A stretch of 35,978 nt of DNA from a bacterium (candidate division B38) B3_B38. GTDB taxonomy: Bacteria; Acidobacteriota; B3-B38; Guanabaribacteriales; B3-B38. Where the stretch lies: the NCBI GenBank assembly GCA_005223145.1, contig NJBL01000019.1, positions 1-35,978 of the forward strand, read 5' to 3'. A model generated the notes under the pieces. The model saw nothing but the letters and a program-made list of their open reading frames with translations, searched no databases and had not been told where the DNA came from. This document shows positions 7,638-17,150 of the stretch, in pieces; the stretch's first letter is position 1, and every line of letters begins with the position of its first letter. Position numbers and translations under genes: made by a program.

Positions 7638-10419
7638 CCGATACCACCCGGCAGTGCTCTAACAGGCGGCGATAGAAAGGCTCTCGCTCCAGCAGTCGGG
7701 AGTCCCCCACCAGAATGAGCTTCTTTTTCGCCCTGGTCAGTGCCACATTCATTCGATGCCTTCCCCCATGGTTAATATCCCAGCAGCGACCAAATCCCTC
7801 TTTGCTTGTGTTGGTAAAGGAGATGATGACCACCTCCCGCTCCTCCCCCTGAAACTTCTCCACAGTGTCAATGGTGATACCTTCAATGGTGGGGAATTGG
7901 GAACCAAGGGACACAATTCGCTTCCGCAGATAGTCGACCTGAACCCGATAAGGAGCGATGACCCCTATCTCATTGCCTCTGATTCCTCCCTGCAGTAATC
8001 CCCTCACCGTCTGGCTGACCGCTTCCACCTCTTCCGGGTTGTGATTCTCTGCCCCCACTTCCGCCGGGAGGTTGGCGAACACCATTGGGCTATCGGGGTC
8101 GATGATGGGAAAGATTTCTGGAGAGATGATTTCCGGTGAGGGGAGGTGGAGACGGAGGTCAGCTACCGAAGGGTCAGCGACCATCTTCCTCTGGTAGAAT
8201 TGGCTGTTGGAGAAGGCGATTATCTCCCGGTTCATCCGGTATTGAACCGAGAAAAAGAGAGTGCGGTTCCTGTGAGAGTCCGAGGCTATGAGGCGCTCCA
8301 TCATAGAGCAATGTAAGCGGTTCCTCCTGGCTGCCGATGAGCGGACTACTGGTGGAAGTGAGAAGGGGTCGCCCGCCAGAAGGAATCTTTCTGACCGATT
8401 GAGGGGGATTAAGGTGGCGGGTTCGCTCAGTTGGCCTGCCTCATCGACCACCGCTACATCAAACCGCTGGCTGTGTATCAGGGGATTTGAGGCTGCGGTC
8501 CCCATGGTGCTGGCTATCACCGGGACCTCCAGTAGCCTCTCTCTCAGTTGACGGGTGGAAAGACCGGCGAGATAGGGGTCGAGGAGATAGGAGTGAAGCG
8601 TCTTGTTCACCGCTAAAGGGGTGCCTATGCGGAGGAAGCCCTCCCAGCCAAGCTCTTTAAGTTTCTGAAGAAGATGGTCCACTCCCTGATGGGTCAGGGC
8701 GCTGAAGAGCACCCGGCGCCCTCTCTGAGCCAGCTCTCTGATAATCAGGGCCAGCACCACGGTCTTGCCGGTGCCCGGCGCTCCCCAGACGACTAAAGGA
8801 GCGTCGGCAGATAGAGCCCTCTCCACGGCTTCTCTCTGACTCTGATTGAGCCATTCCTCTTTCCGGCTCAAGGTGGAGTGTTCCCCTGAAAGTGATACTC
8901 CCTCCACTTTTTCTCCTTTGAATAGGTAACCAACGAAAAGCGCCCGCTCCATCTGTTCCAAGTCTATCTTCTGCAGCGGCGGCTCGCCCCAGGCAGGGTC
9001 TTCTACCTCGTCTTGCACCATAAGCTGGAGGGTGGTGCCGGAGACCGCTTTGACTTTCCCCCTCGCAGTTCCCCTCTTACCCGCAGCAGAGGGGACTAAC
9101 AGAACCAGGTCTCCGGGCTCCGCTTGTGTCTCGTTCAGGCAACTGAAGGTCAGCTCCGTCCAGCCACCCGCTTTTTTCTTGCCGGTGAGTTTAAACTGCT
9201 CTATGACCAGCTCCCTTTTGAACTTCGGCTCCAACTTCCCCAGGTGTAGCTCTCCACTCAACTCCGCCAGATGCTCCCTCTCCGCCCTAACAGACTGGAA
9301 GTGTAACAGGAGGCGCTCTTGTGCAGAGGTTTCAACAGGAGGGGCTATTCTCTGCTCTTCAGAAAGCAGGGTGAAGAAAGGAGGAGGAGGGGAATCCGGT
9401 TGCTGGTGAGCATCAATTGACTGCCACAGGCGGAGGCAGCCCTGGCGAGAAAAACAGCGACTGCAGACCTCTCTCTGCTGAACGGGGGAAGGGTGATATC
9501 TTCCCAGGTCGATGGCCACCAGCTTGTTCCTGAGGTTGAGGAGCTGGCAGGTATGTCCGGAGTGCCATTCTACCTTTCTGTAGGGGAAATAGGACGGCTC
9601 CCCCGCATAGAGAACCCAGGCTTCTGTTTTTTGTTGTCCTTTGAGCAGGGCTTCCTCGACCAGCAGCGAATAAACGACCATCTGAGCCCGATGGTCGGGA
9701 TGAGGGTGATCGCCACACGCCCTTCCGGTCTTAAAATCTACTACAACCGCGCTGGCGGAGGCGGGGTTAACCATAAGAGTATCGACCCGTCCCTTCAGCC
9801 CCAGCCTGTGCGAGAGGAGGTAACGCTCGGTGCGGATGTCAAAGCCGGGATGGGCTTCTACCAGCTCCGTGAGCCATCCCTTCACCGATTCTATCAAGGG
9901 GCAGAGCCTCATAGCCAAACCCTCCTCCGAAGGGGGATACCTCAGGGCAGCCAGCAGGGTGTGATTTCTCTTGATTATCTCCTTAGCTTCCTTTGCCAGA
10001 TTGATTTCCCCCTTTGACTCCACCAGCCGGGCAAAAAGCTGATGAGCCAGGCTGCCGATTACCCCGTTATAGCCGGGGGGTTCGGGGGGAGATGCCCGAT
10101 TCGCCAGGTGCTTTCGGGGGCACTCAAGGGCGGTGCTGAGGGCGGTGGCCTCCAGCAGGAGACCGGGGCTGAGGATAAAACGGCTGTCGGCTCCCACCAC
10201 ATACTGGTCGCTTGCCATGGCTTCTCCCCGCCCGATGAAAAGGGGGGCTCCCTCCCAGAGAAGTTGAACGGTCTCCTCCCAACAAGGCTCTATCAGAAGC
10301 TCTATCTCCTCCCCTTCCGCTCCTCTGACTATCAGATGATAGCGTCCATCCCGCTGGGGAGTCACGGAAGGGCTCTTTGCCCTGACATAGAGTTCTTTCA
10401 GCATTCTTTGATTGCTCAT
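7627..10419 (-). CDS. Dna2-like Fe-S PD-(D/E)XK nuclease fused to SF1B (UPF1/Dna2-type) helicase
   Basis: ECPRKHL + CSRCFSRQGC cysteines; GRVDTLMVN...VVVDFKTG nuclease motif; GAPGTGKT, VVDEAGQ, QYRMNREI, TIDTVEKFQGEEREVVIIS, NVALTRAKKKLILVGD helicase motifs. Confidence 0.88.
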   Translation of the reverse strand: MSNQRMLKELYVRAKSPSVTPQRDGRYHLIVRGAEGEEIELLIEPCWEETVQLLWEGAPLFIGRGEAMASDQYVVGADSRFILSPGLLLEATALSTALECPRKHLANRASPPEPPGYNGVIGSLAHQLFARLVESKGEINLAKEAKEIIKRNHTLLAALRYPPSEEGLAMRLCPLIESVKGWLTELVEAHPGFDIRTERYLLSHRLGLKGRVDTLMVNPASASAVVVDFKTGRACGDHPHPDHRAQMVVYSLLVEEALLKGQQKTEAWVLYAGEPSYFPYRKVEWHSGHTCQLLNLRNKLVAIDLGRYHPSPVQQREVCSRCFSRQGCLRLWQSIDAHQQPDSPPPPFFTLLSEEQRIAPPVETSAQERLLLHFQSVRAEREHLAELSGELHLGKLEPKFKRELVIEQFKLTGKKKAGGWTELTFSCLNETQAEPGDLVLLVPSAAGKRGTARGKVKAVSGTTLQLMVQDEVEDPAWGEPPLQKIDLEQMERALFVGYLFKGEKVEGVSLSGEHSTLSRKEEWLNQSQREAVERALSADAPLVVWGAPGTGKTVVLALIIRELAQRGRRVLFSALTHQGVDHLLQKLKELGWEGFLRIGTPLAVNKTLHSYLLDPYLAGLSTRQLRERLLEVPVIASTMGTAASNPLIHSQRFDVAVVDEAGQLSEPATLIPLNRSERFLLAGDPFSLPPVVRSSAARRNRLHCSMMERLIASDSHRNRTLFFSVQYRMNREIIAFSNSQFYQRKMVADPSVADLRLHLPSPEIISPEIFPIIDPDSPMVFANLPAEVGAENHNPEEVEAVSQTVRGLLQGGIRGNEIGVIAPYRVQVDYLRKRIVSLGSQFPTIEGITIDTVEKFQGEEREVVIISFTNTSKEGFGRCWDINHGGRHRMNVALTRAKKKLILVGDSRLLEREPFYRRLLEHCRVVSAKI

Positions 10420-10449
10420 CTTCTTTTTATAAAATTCTGGAGTCGGTTG

Positions 10450-13400
10450 TTAAACCCTCTTATGGGGGCAGAAGCCCTCCTCACCCCCGTAGCCGCAGCG
10501 GAGACAATCGCGCCGGGAATGAGCGGCGGTGAGTCGGAAATCCCCATCCTCAATTCGCTTGACCATCTCCCTTATGGTCTGTTCTATCAGCGGAAGCTCC
10601 TCTTCCGAGAGGTCAATCTCCACTGGGCGCCCTTGGGGAAGCAGAAAGACCTCCACCCTCAAGGGTTCTGCTCTGCGGAGCTCCTCCCCCAGACATCCAT
10701 GGCGGCAGGCAAGGAGATATATCCCCATCTGAAACCGATAGTCCTCTTTTAGCTGTGGGGTGAGTTTGGGGGTGGTCTTGTAATCGACCAGGAACCACTC
10801 CCCGTTTTGCCGATGAACCCGGTCGATAAAGCCGTTCACGGTAATCTCCGAGCTGGGAGAGAGAGTGAGCTTGAGGTTAAACTCCTGCTCCAGGAACAGA
10901 GGGGATATTTCGCTGTAAGGATGGGCGGCATAGGAGGTAAACAACACCTCCCCCCTCTCTTTTAATATACGGTTGAGCTGGGAGGTGCTTAGCCTTTCAT
11001 TAACAGCCAGCTGGCGGAAGATGTTCCTCATGAGCTTCACTTTGTCCATCCCTTTTTTCAGCGGGTACTGCCGGTGAAATTCAAAGAGGGTCTTATGAAT
11101 GAGCGTGCCGAAGCGGGTCGGGCTGAGCCCCGGCGCCTCCCATCCCTCCTCTATCACCAGCGGGTATTCTTCCCTGTACTCCAGGGTAGGGACTTTAAGC
11201 TGGTGAAGGTACTGATACTTAACGGGGCAGTGGCGGAATATGTTGAGCTGGCTGAAGCCTATCCTGACTCTGCAGGGGCTTTCTTCCAGCGGATGAGCTG
11301 GTGCTTTTCCCTGCTCCCCTTCGCTCTGCAGGGAGGCGAGGGCATTCAGGCGCTCCTTGAGCTGGCTCACCTCTTGAGGGGTCAGGGGAGAGCCCCGGTC
11401 GTCTTTTGCCGACACCGGTGGGACCCCGGCTTCTTCGGGCATCTTTAGGAGGCTCGATGGTCCTGACTCCTGCTGGCAGTAGTCTTTTAACCTCTGGAAC
11501 TCCTCCCCTGATGCGTCGGAGGTGGTGATGATGAGCAGCTCCTGTGCCCGGGTCATAGCCACATATTTTATCCTCACCTCTTCCTCCGCTTCCTTTACTC
11601 TGGGGTCCTCAATGCTGCGGTATTTATGGAATCTCTTTCTTGCCGGTCCGGTATTTACCAGCAGCCCCCACTCCGGGCTGAAGTAGAGCGGTCGATAGCG
11701 GAAGCGCCTGAGTGAGTCGCTGGTGAAGTCGCTGAGAAAGACCACCGGGAACTCCAGCCCCTTGGCCTGGTGGATGGTCATGATGGTGACCACCTCCTCT
11801 TCCAGGGGAATCTCAGTGGGGGGCTCGTCGAGGTTATGCTCCACCAGGGTGGCGATGTACTGCAGGAAAGCAGAGAGGGAGGTAAACAGCCCACTCTCCT
11901 CAAAGTCCTGGGCAAAGCGGTATAACCTCTGCAAATTGGCTAATTTTATGCGGTCGGAGAGGGAGTCCCCGCTTTTCACCAATTGAAGATAGCCGCCCTC
12001 TTCCATCACCCGGGAGACCAGAGCGGAGAGGGAGATTTCGTGCTTGACTTCTATCATGCGCCGGAGGAGCTGGCTGAAATCGGATATCTTTTTCCTGGTC
12101 TCCGGCTCGAGGGATGCTAACCACCCTTCGGTTTCCAGCAGGGCAAGGAACAGAGGCGAACCTGCGTAAAGATGCAGGTCAGCCGCCTGGCGGAGCTGGT
12201 AGAGCTCTCTGTCAGAGATCCAGAAGCAGGGGCTTTTCAGCACCGCTGCCAGGGAGAGGCTGTCGAGGGGATTATCAACCACCCTGAGAAAATTTATCAC
12301 ATCGGCTACCTCCTGGGCGTGAAGGAAGCCGCCCCCACCGATGGTTTGAAAAGGTATATCATAGCGGGCTAACACGTCCTGATAGATGCGCACCTTCTCC
12401 CCGTTCCTCATTTTCCGCAGGAGGATGGCAAAATCTCCATAATTAATAGGTTCCCCTTCTGTCCGTTGAAACCTTTTATTAGATGTCTGCAGCGGCTGTC
12501 CGAGCAGCTCTCTTATCTTTCTGGCGATGAACTCCGCTTCATCTTCGGTAGAGGAGGCGTCGAAGATTCCCAGCGTGGGTTCCCCCCCTTTCCCCAGTTG
12601 GGCTTTGAGACGCCGGGGATGGGGTTTCACTGCGGGGAGCATAAGATGGCGGGAGAGGTCAAGGATCGGCTGAAAGGAGCGATAATTGTGAGTAAGGTGG
12701 ACTTCCAGCGAGCGGGGGAACCGCTCTGTCAGGTTAGTCACCTCGGCATCCCGGAAGCCGTAGATGCTCTGATGACAATCACCCACCACCGAGACATTGG
12801 TCATACCGGGTTGTGCCAACAGCTCCAGCAGAAGAAATTGAGCCGGGTTGGTGTCCTGAAACTCATCCACCAGTATATATTGGAAACGCTTCCGACAGCG
12901 GTGGCGGTAGTCCTCATCCCGCAAAAGGTGGTAAAGTTGGAGGAGGAGGTCGGCGAAATCGAGGGCGTTCTGCCTCAGAAGCTCCTCCTGATAGCTGGCG
13001 TAAGCATCCGCCAGAAGCTCAATCAGCGTGAGCTCCAGCTCCGTCTCTTCTTCGGAATGGGAGGGGTCGGTTTGCCGGAACTGACGAGCCTTATCCACGG
13101 AGAGCTTTCGGAACTCTTCGGGGGTGAGGAGGTGGAGCTTTATCCTGCGTATAACACGAGGGAATTCGGCTATCAAGCTGCGGAGGTTGAGGTGAAAGCG
13201 CTCACGGAGGTCTCGCAGCTCAGAGAAGCGAGAGTTGACAAAAAGCCTGATGCACTGCCTCAAGAGCAGTTCCTGCTGGTTCTCCTCCAGTATGCGGAAG
13301 TTGACATCCAATCCCAGATTAAAGGGGGACTCCCGCAGCAGGCGGGCTGCCAGGGCATGGAAGGTGGAGACCCACAGCCGTTGGGGGTCCAGCCCCTCCT

Positions 13401-13641
13401 TTTCCAGGCGGCGGCTCATCTCCTCGGCGGCTTTGTTGGTGAAGGTGAGGGCTAATATCTCCTCGGGCGCGAAATGGCGGGCCAGAGCCAGGAAGCGCTG
13501 GGTCATGGTCTGGGTCTTCCCGGTGCCCGGACCAGCGGCTATGGCCAGCGGCTGGTCTATTCCGGCTTCAATAGCCCGCAGTTGGTCGCTGTCCGGGGTG
13601 AAGCTCTTCCCTCTATCTTCCATTCTTCCTGCTTTGTTCAT
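10450..13641 (-). CDS. UvrD-family helicase with C-terminal RecB-type nuclease (AdnA/AddA-like)
   Basis: AGPGTGKTQTMTQRF, STFHALAARLL, ILVDEFQDTN, TIMTIHQAKGLEFPVVFL, VAMTRAQELLII; nuclease GFIDRVHRQNGEWFLVDYKT; cysteines CPVK and CLRCGYGGEEGFC. Confidence 0.9.
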   Translation of the reverse strand: MNKAGRMEDRGKSFTPDSDQLRAIEAGIDQPLAIAAGPGTGKTQTMTQRFLALARHFAPEEILALTFTNKAAEEMSRRLEKEGLDPQRLWVSTFHALAARLLRESPFNLGLDVNFRILEENQQELLLRQCIRLFVNSRFSELRDLRERFHLNLRSLIAEFPRVIRRIKLHLLTPEEFRKLSVDKARQFRQTDPSHSEEETELELTLIELLADAYASYQEELLRQNALDFADLLLQLYHLLRDEDYRHRCRKRFQYILVDEFQDTNPAQFLLLELLAQPGMTNVSVVGDCHQSIYGFRDAEVTNLTERFPRSLEVHLTHNYRSFQPILDLSRHLMLPAVKPHPRRLKAQLGKGGEPTLGIFDASSTEDEAEFIARKIRELLGQPLQTSNKRFQRTEGEPINYGDFAILLRKMRNGEKVRIYQDVLARYDIPFQTIGGGGFLHAQEVADVINFLRVVDNPLDSLSLAAVLKSPCFWISDRELYQLRQAADLHLYAGSPLFLALLETEGWLASLEPETRKKISDFSQLLRRMIEVKHEISLSALVSRVMEEGGYLQLVKSGDSLSDRIKLANLQRLYRFAQDFEESGLFTSLSAFLQYIATLVEHNLDEPPTEIPLEEEVVTIMTIHQAKGLEFPVVFLSDFTSDSLRRFRYRPLYFSPEWGLLVNTGPARKRFHKYRSIEDPRVKEAEEEVRIKYVAMTRAQELLIITTSDASGEEFQRLKDYCQQESGPSSLLKMPEEAGVPPVSAKDDRGSPLTPQEVSQLKERLNALASLQSEGEQGKAPAHPLEESPCRVRIGFSQLNIFRHCPVKYQYLHQLKVPTLEYREEYPLVIEEGWEAPGLSPTRFGTLIHKTLFEFHRQYPLKKGMDKVKLMRNIFRQLAVNERLSTSQLNRILKERGEVLFTSYAAHPYSEISPLFLEQEFNLKLTLSPSSEITVNGFIDRVHRQNGEWFLVDYKTTPKLTPQLKEDYRFQMGIYLLACRHGCLGEELRRAEPLRVEVFLLPQGRPVEIDLSEEELPLIEQTIREMVKRIEDGDFRLTAAHSRRDCLRCGYGGEEGFCPHKRV

Positions 13642-13771
13642 TTATCGGTTCTTGGCTTTGCGAAGGGCGAAGCATTTGGGTGAAATAATTGGTGCAAAGC
13701 TCATACTATATGAAGATAGCGCATCATTTGGGTGCCCTATTAGTTTTCTTCCGCAAGCGCTTAGCCAATCA

Positions 13772-14614
13772 TTAAGATTGGAGAGTATGCTTACCGGAAC
13801 GTGAAAGGTTAGCGGGTCCCGTCACAATTACAACGATTATAGCCCAAACCATAATCAGCATACCCATTATGTTGACTATATCTCCTTGAGCAACTCTGGT
13901 TGTAAATGCAACATCTACGGAACCATGGAACAAAATTACTACCAAGACACTTCCTTTGCTACTGTTATATAGCCATGTGAGAAGAACTGCTCCGGTAACG
14001 ATGCTGAAGAGCCAACCGATAATTCCCCCTATATTCATATTTGCATAGCCTGGTCTATACCAGAACATCGGCAGATGCCAAAGAGCCCACAACACACTGA
14101 GAATAAGCGTGGCTGACAGGGCGCTGCGGCCCTTTTGAAGCCTCGGCAATGCATATCCTCTCCATCCTGCTTCCTCACCCAGTCCAAAGGTTAGTGTGTG
14201 AAATATCCAGGTGGCAATCAGCCCGAATTGGGGAAATTCCTCCGCCAATCCGAACTGGCTGAAATCTGCCCATGCATCCCCGCGGATACGGACGGCTACT
14301 GCTGCAATCACAAACAGCGCCACCGGGCCGAACAGGGCAATGAGATGTCATTTGATACTAACACGCCACCGTACAATTCGACCAAGTAATTCTCGGAGCC
14401 CCGTCTTTCCGCTACTGATTCCTGTCACGATAATCGCAGCGAGGATTGGCCCAAATGCTCCAAAAAAATGATGATATGGTAAAACTGGTATATCACGAAT
14501 ACCCAACGAAGAGAGAACCAGCGGCGTCCAGATAATCCACGAGATTCCGTTGGCCAGGATAAAGTAGGTAGCAAGCGGGTGTTTTTTCATCCAAACCGAC
14601 ATGCGTGAGCTCAT
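13772..14614 (-). pseudogene. CPBP-family intramembrane metalloprotease interrupted by in-frame TGA
   Basis: ORFs 14348..14668 and 13772..14323 lie in the same frame, separated by one TGA (14350..14348) plus 8 sense codons: ...[23 protein letters not shown]...; [14 protein letters not shown] motif downstream. Probable start MSSRMSVWMKK at 14614. Confidence 0.75.
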
Positions 14615-14639
14615 GGTGAAGCTTCCTTCACCGCCTCTG

Positions 14640-15479
14640 TCAGGTTGTCTCCTTTGGCTTGACCCCATAAACGCTTATACTTACCACCGAACGGGCAAGC
14701 TCTTTTAGTGTTTCGGCTGGAATTTTCAGAAGCTCAATGAACTCCTTGGCAGCCGGGTCGTTACTGAGGAGCTCGATGGGGAAAGATTTCTCGTCAATTA
14801 CCCTCACCTCCCGAAATCCTGCCGCTTTGATGGCACTCAGGTATTCGTCCCTCATTATGGCCCCGGAGATACAGCCGACATATGCCTCCACTGAGCTCTG
14901 TATACAATCCGGCAGCTCCTTCAACAAAACAATATCCGAGATCATTATTCTGCCGCCCGGCTTGAGCGCCCTGAACGCTTCTCTGAAGACCATTCTTTTG
15001 TCGGGCGCGAGGTTGATGACACAATTGGAGATAAGCACATCCGCAGAGTTATCAGCCACCGGGAGATGCTCAACCTCCCCCAGCCTAAACTCCACATTTT
15101 CATAGTTGCCCTTGCTGGCGTTTTCTCTTGCCTTTTCAATCATCTCGGGTGTCATGTCCACCCCGATAACTCTTCCGTTGGGACCCACTTTGTTGGCAGC
15201 GATAAAACAGTCAAATCCCGCACCCGAACCAAGGTCAAGAACGGTCTCGCCTTCGCTTAAAGATGCAAGAGCAATTGGATTTCCACAGCCAAGCCCTAAA
15301 TTTGCCCCTTCGGGAATCCCTTTGAGCTCATCCTCGGTATAGCCTAACTTTTTGCCGATATCCTGAGCTTCGTCAGTGCTTTTGCAGCAGGGATTCACAG
15401 GACCACAACAGGAGCGATTGCGTTTGGCAGTTTTGGCATAGCCTTCTCTCACAGCTTTCTTTATCTCTTCATCCTTCAT
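14640..15479 (-). CDS. arsM: arsenite S-adenosylmethionine methyltransferase
   Basis: VLDLGSGAGFDCFIAANKVGPNGRVIGVDMTPEMIEKAR, SNCVINLAPDK, EAYVGCISGA with ArsM-type Cys positions. Confidence 0.93.
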   Translation of the reverse strand: MKDEEIKKAVREGYAKTAKRNRSCCGPVNPCCKSTDEAQDIGKKLGYTEDELKGIPEGANLGLGCGNPIALASLSEGETVLDLGSGAGFDCFIAANKVGPNGRVIGVDMTPEMIEKARENASKGNYENVEFRLGEVEHLPVADNSADVLISNCVINLAPDKRMVFREAFRALKPGGRIMISDIVLLKELPDCIQSSVEAYVGCISGAIMRDEYLSAIKAAGFREVRVIDEKSFPIELLSNDPAAKEFIELLKIPAETLKELARSVVSISVYGVKPKETT

Positions 15480-15511
15480 TTTTCAGTCACCTCCATAGTT
15501 GGTTGCCCGTA

Positions 15512-15796
15512 TCACTTTCCAACTATCTCTTTCATCACGGGACCGAGGAGTTCCTTTACCATCTCCCCAAATTCTTCTGCTTTAATTAAAGAGATGCAGC
15601 ATAATTTTCCATCTTTTTCCCAGCTTACAACCGCCAACTTCTCACCCGCCCGGATGTCCGCCTTATCCCTTATCTCTTTGGGAAGCACCATCTGTCCTCG
15701 CTCATCAATGCTTATTAATGATTCAACTTTACAGCAACTCATTCTATTGTCTGAGGACCCGCAAGAAGGTTTATTCTTTTTTACCATTCTCATCAC
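15512..15796 (-). CDS. Cys-rich AbrB/MazE/SpoVT-domain protein (resembles HgcAB-associated protein family)
   Basis: SLISIDERGQMVLPKEIRDKADIRAGEKLAVVSWEKDGKLCCISLIKAEEF AbrB fold; N-terminal CGSSDNRMSCC; immediately upstream of arsM. Confidence 0.8.
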   Translation of the reverse strand: MMRMVKKNKPSCGSSDNRMSCCKVESLISIDERGQMVLPKEIRDKADIRAGEKLAVVSWEKDGKLCCISLIKAEEFGEMVKELLGPVMKEIVGK

Positions 15797-15823
15797 CCCA
15801 TCGGATAGCTTATGCTAATTATA

Positions 15824-15859
15824 CTGATTTGTCTGATAAATCAGGTTACACTGATAAAT
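15824..15859. promoter_or_regulatory. 9-bp-phased CTGAT(A/T) repeats, possible operator
   Basis: CTGATTTGT at 15824, CTGATAAAT at 15833 and 15851 (spacings of 9 and 18); 15833..15844 is also CTGAT-AA-ATCAG. Confidence 0.35.
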
Positions 15860-15938
15860 ATAGCGCATTTAATACCACATGTCAAGCGGTTTTTCAAAGT
15901 TTTCTTTTCAGCGGGCTAAAAAAATTCCATTAGCTGCG

Positions 15939-16077
15939 GCATATCGCTTCATAGGGGCAACCCCAGTATCCCTGGCAGGTATCTGGCGCTGCTGAGGAGG
16001 GGCGGGCGGGGAAATAGCCCTGTTTGATACGGGAACAGCATTCCACAATGGTGGCTTCCACCTGCTGAAGCTCATCC
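15939..16077 (-). repeat. Direct repeat copy A: relic/duplicate of the helicase 3' coding end
   Basis: Matches 17619..17757 at constant offset 1680 without indels; 5 mismatches in core 15950..16077; encodes DELQQVEATIVECCSRIKQGYFPARPSSAAPDTCQGYWGCPY then EAICRS*. Confidence 0.95.
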
Positions 16078-16132
16078 TTATGTCCTCCATTCCTCTCCCC
16101 TTTTTTATCTGTCGTTTTGTTCATATCAGAAG

Positions 16133-16146
16133 TCCAGACGTCTGGA
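16133..16146. repeat. 14-bp perfect palindrome TCCAGACGTCTGGA
   Basis: TCCAGAC/GTCTGGA read directly, between copy A and the YaaA-like gene. Confidence 0.9.
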
Positions 16147-16152
16147 TATTTT

Positions 16153-16181
16153 TTAGCTAAGTTCCGAAGTAACCTAGCTAA
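16153..16181. repeat. Imperfect inverted repeat (10/11 arm matches, 7-nt loop)
   Basis: TTAGCTAAGTT-ccgaagt-AACCTAGCTAA; each arm contains TAGCTA. Confidence 0.8.
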
Positions 16182-16219
16182 ATATAATATGTTATACTAA
16201 ATTGGCAAAGGTGCGTTTT

Positions 16220-17023
16220 CTATTCAAAGTGGTTAATAACTCCCACATCTTGACGGTTAAAAGGAATTGTATAGAAATTATTCTGGATAAAATTGGACTT
16301 GATGAAAGAGACGATGAGCTTGCCTAATGTTTCTGGCACGATACGCAGAGCTCCACCTTTACTTTGAAAATTGATATAGTAAGTTCTTGCCACTTTTAAG
16401 CTTGTGTTTTCTTTCAATTTTAGCCAACTTATGCTCTTCATAATCTTTATATAATCTGATGTACGGGCGAAAAAGCCATAGATATTAGTAATTTTGTTTC
16501 TATCAATATATTCTTCTATTATTTTAGTTAGACAGTGCTTTTTCCAATATTTAGCATTCATCAGCTTCCTATAGTAATGTATCCTTTCGCTAGGCGTTAA
16601 AATTCCATAGGCTCCTGACATTATTAGTATATGAATATCTTTTCTAAAATAGACTTCTCTTACAGATTCTCTGAAACTATCAACGCTATAAAGAGATCCA
16701 TTGTATCTGTCCAAAGCAGCAATAAGTCCCGAATTTTTATCAATATAATATGCCATTCCTTTTCTTCCATTTAGGAGGTAATCTTTTGTGTTTACAATAT
16801 AATCGATGACTTTTCTTTCTTCAGCTTCTTTAAAAGTTTCATAAATGTCTTTTTTTTGTTTTTTTGCCGAATATGGAAATATTATTAAGACCTTTTTTCC
16901 TCGTAACTTAGTGGATGTTAATGGTTTTCCAATGTCTTTTAATTCTTTTGTGACAATAGGCTTAGGTTTTCTATGAATGAGAGACCTTTGTAAAAAGAAG
17001 AATAAGTTATTTTTGTTTGACAT
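16220..17023 (-). CDS. YaaA/DUF6884-like protein (tentative)
   Basis: KVLIIFPYSAKKQ... and ILIMSGAYGILTPSERIHYYRKLMNAKYWKKHCLTKIIEEYI resembles YaaA-type motifs; AT-rich gene with RBS. Confidence 0.6.
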   Translation of the reverse strand: MSNKNNLFFFLQRSLIHRKPKPIVTKELKDIGKPLTSTKLRGKKVLIIFPYSAKKQKKDIYETFKEAEERKVIDYIVNTKDYLLNGRKGMAYYIDKNSGLIAALDRYNGSLYSVDSFRESVREVYFRKDIHILIMSGAYGILTPSERIHYYRKLMNAKYWKKHCLTKIIEEYIDRNKITNIYGFFARTSDYIKIMKSISWLKLKENTSLKVARTYYINFQSKGGALRIVPETLGKLIVSFIKSNFIQNNFYTIPFNRQDVGVINHFE

Positions 17024-17150
17024 CTTCGCTCTCCTTTTTTATCCTTTTATTTCTTAGCTTCTCCAAGCCTCTTGCATATAAGGTGCTGAGATTATCTGAA
17101 ATCGGCTGATCGACAGCAAGTCTAGATAAGCTCTGTTAGGCGAAATTCCT

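Noticed and set aside
12466-13455. 329-aa plus-strand ORF
   Set aside because: Antisense to the AdnA/AddA-like helicase, whose motifs are unambiguous; shadow ORF of GC-rich coding sequence.
14345-14353. Selenocysteine readthrough of the CPBP TGA (selB is present in the window)
   Set aside because: No convincing SECIS-like hairpin just downstream by eye and no reason for Sec in this membrane segment; Trp-to-stop is simpler.
15930-16124. Stand-alone 64-aa gene (MNKTTDKKGERNGGHKDELQQVEATIVECC...)
   Set aside because: Its conserved part is the duplicated helicase tail; the upstream residues look like fortuitous extension into cassette DNA, so it is treated as a relic 3' end.
16153-16181. Rho-independent terminator for the YaaA-like gene
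   Set aside because: Good stem but no T-tract follows on the minus (transcribed) strand; it is followed by A-rich sequence.
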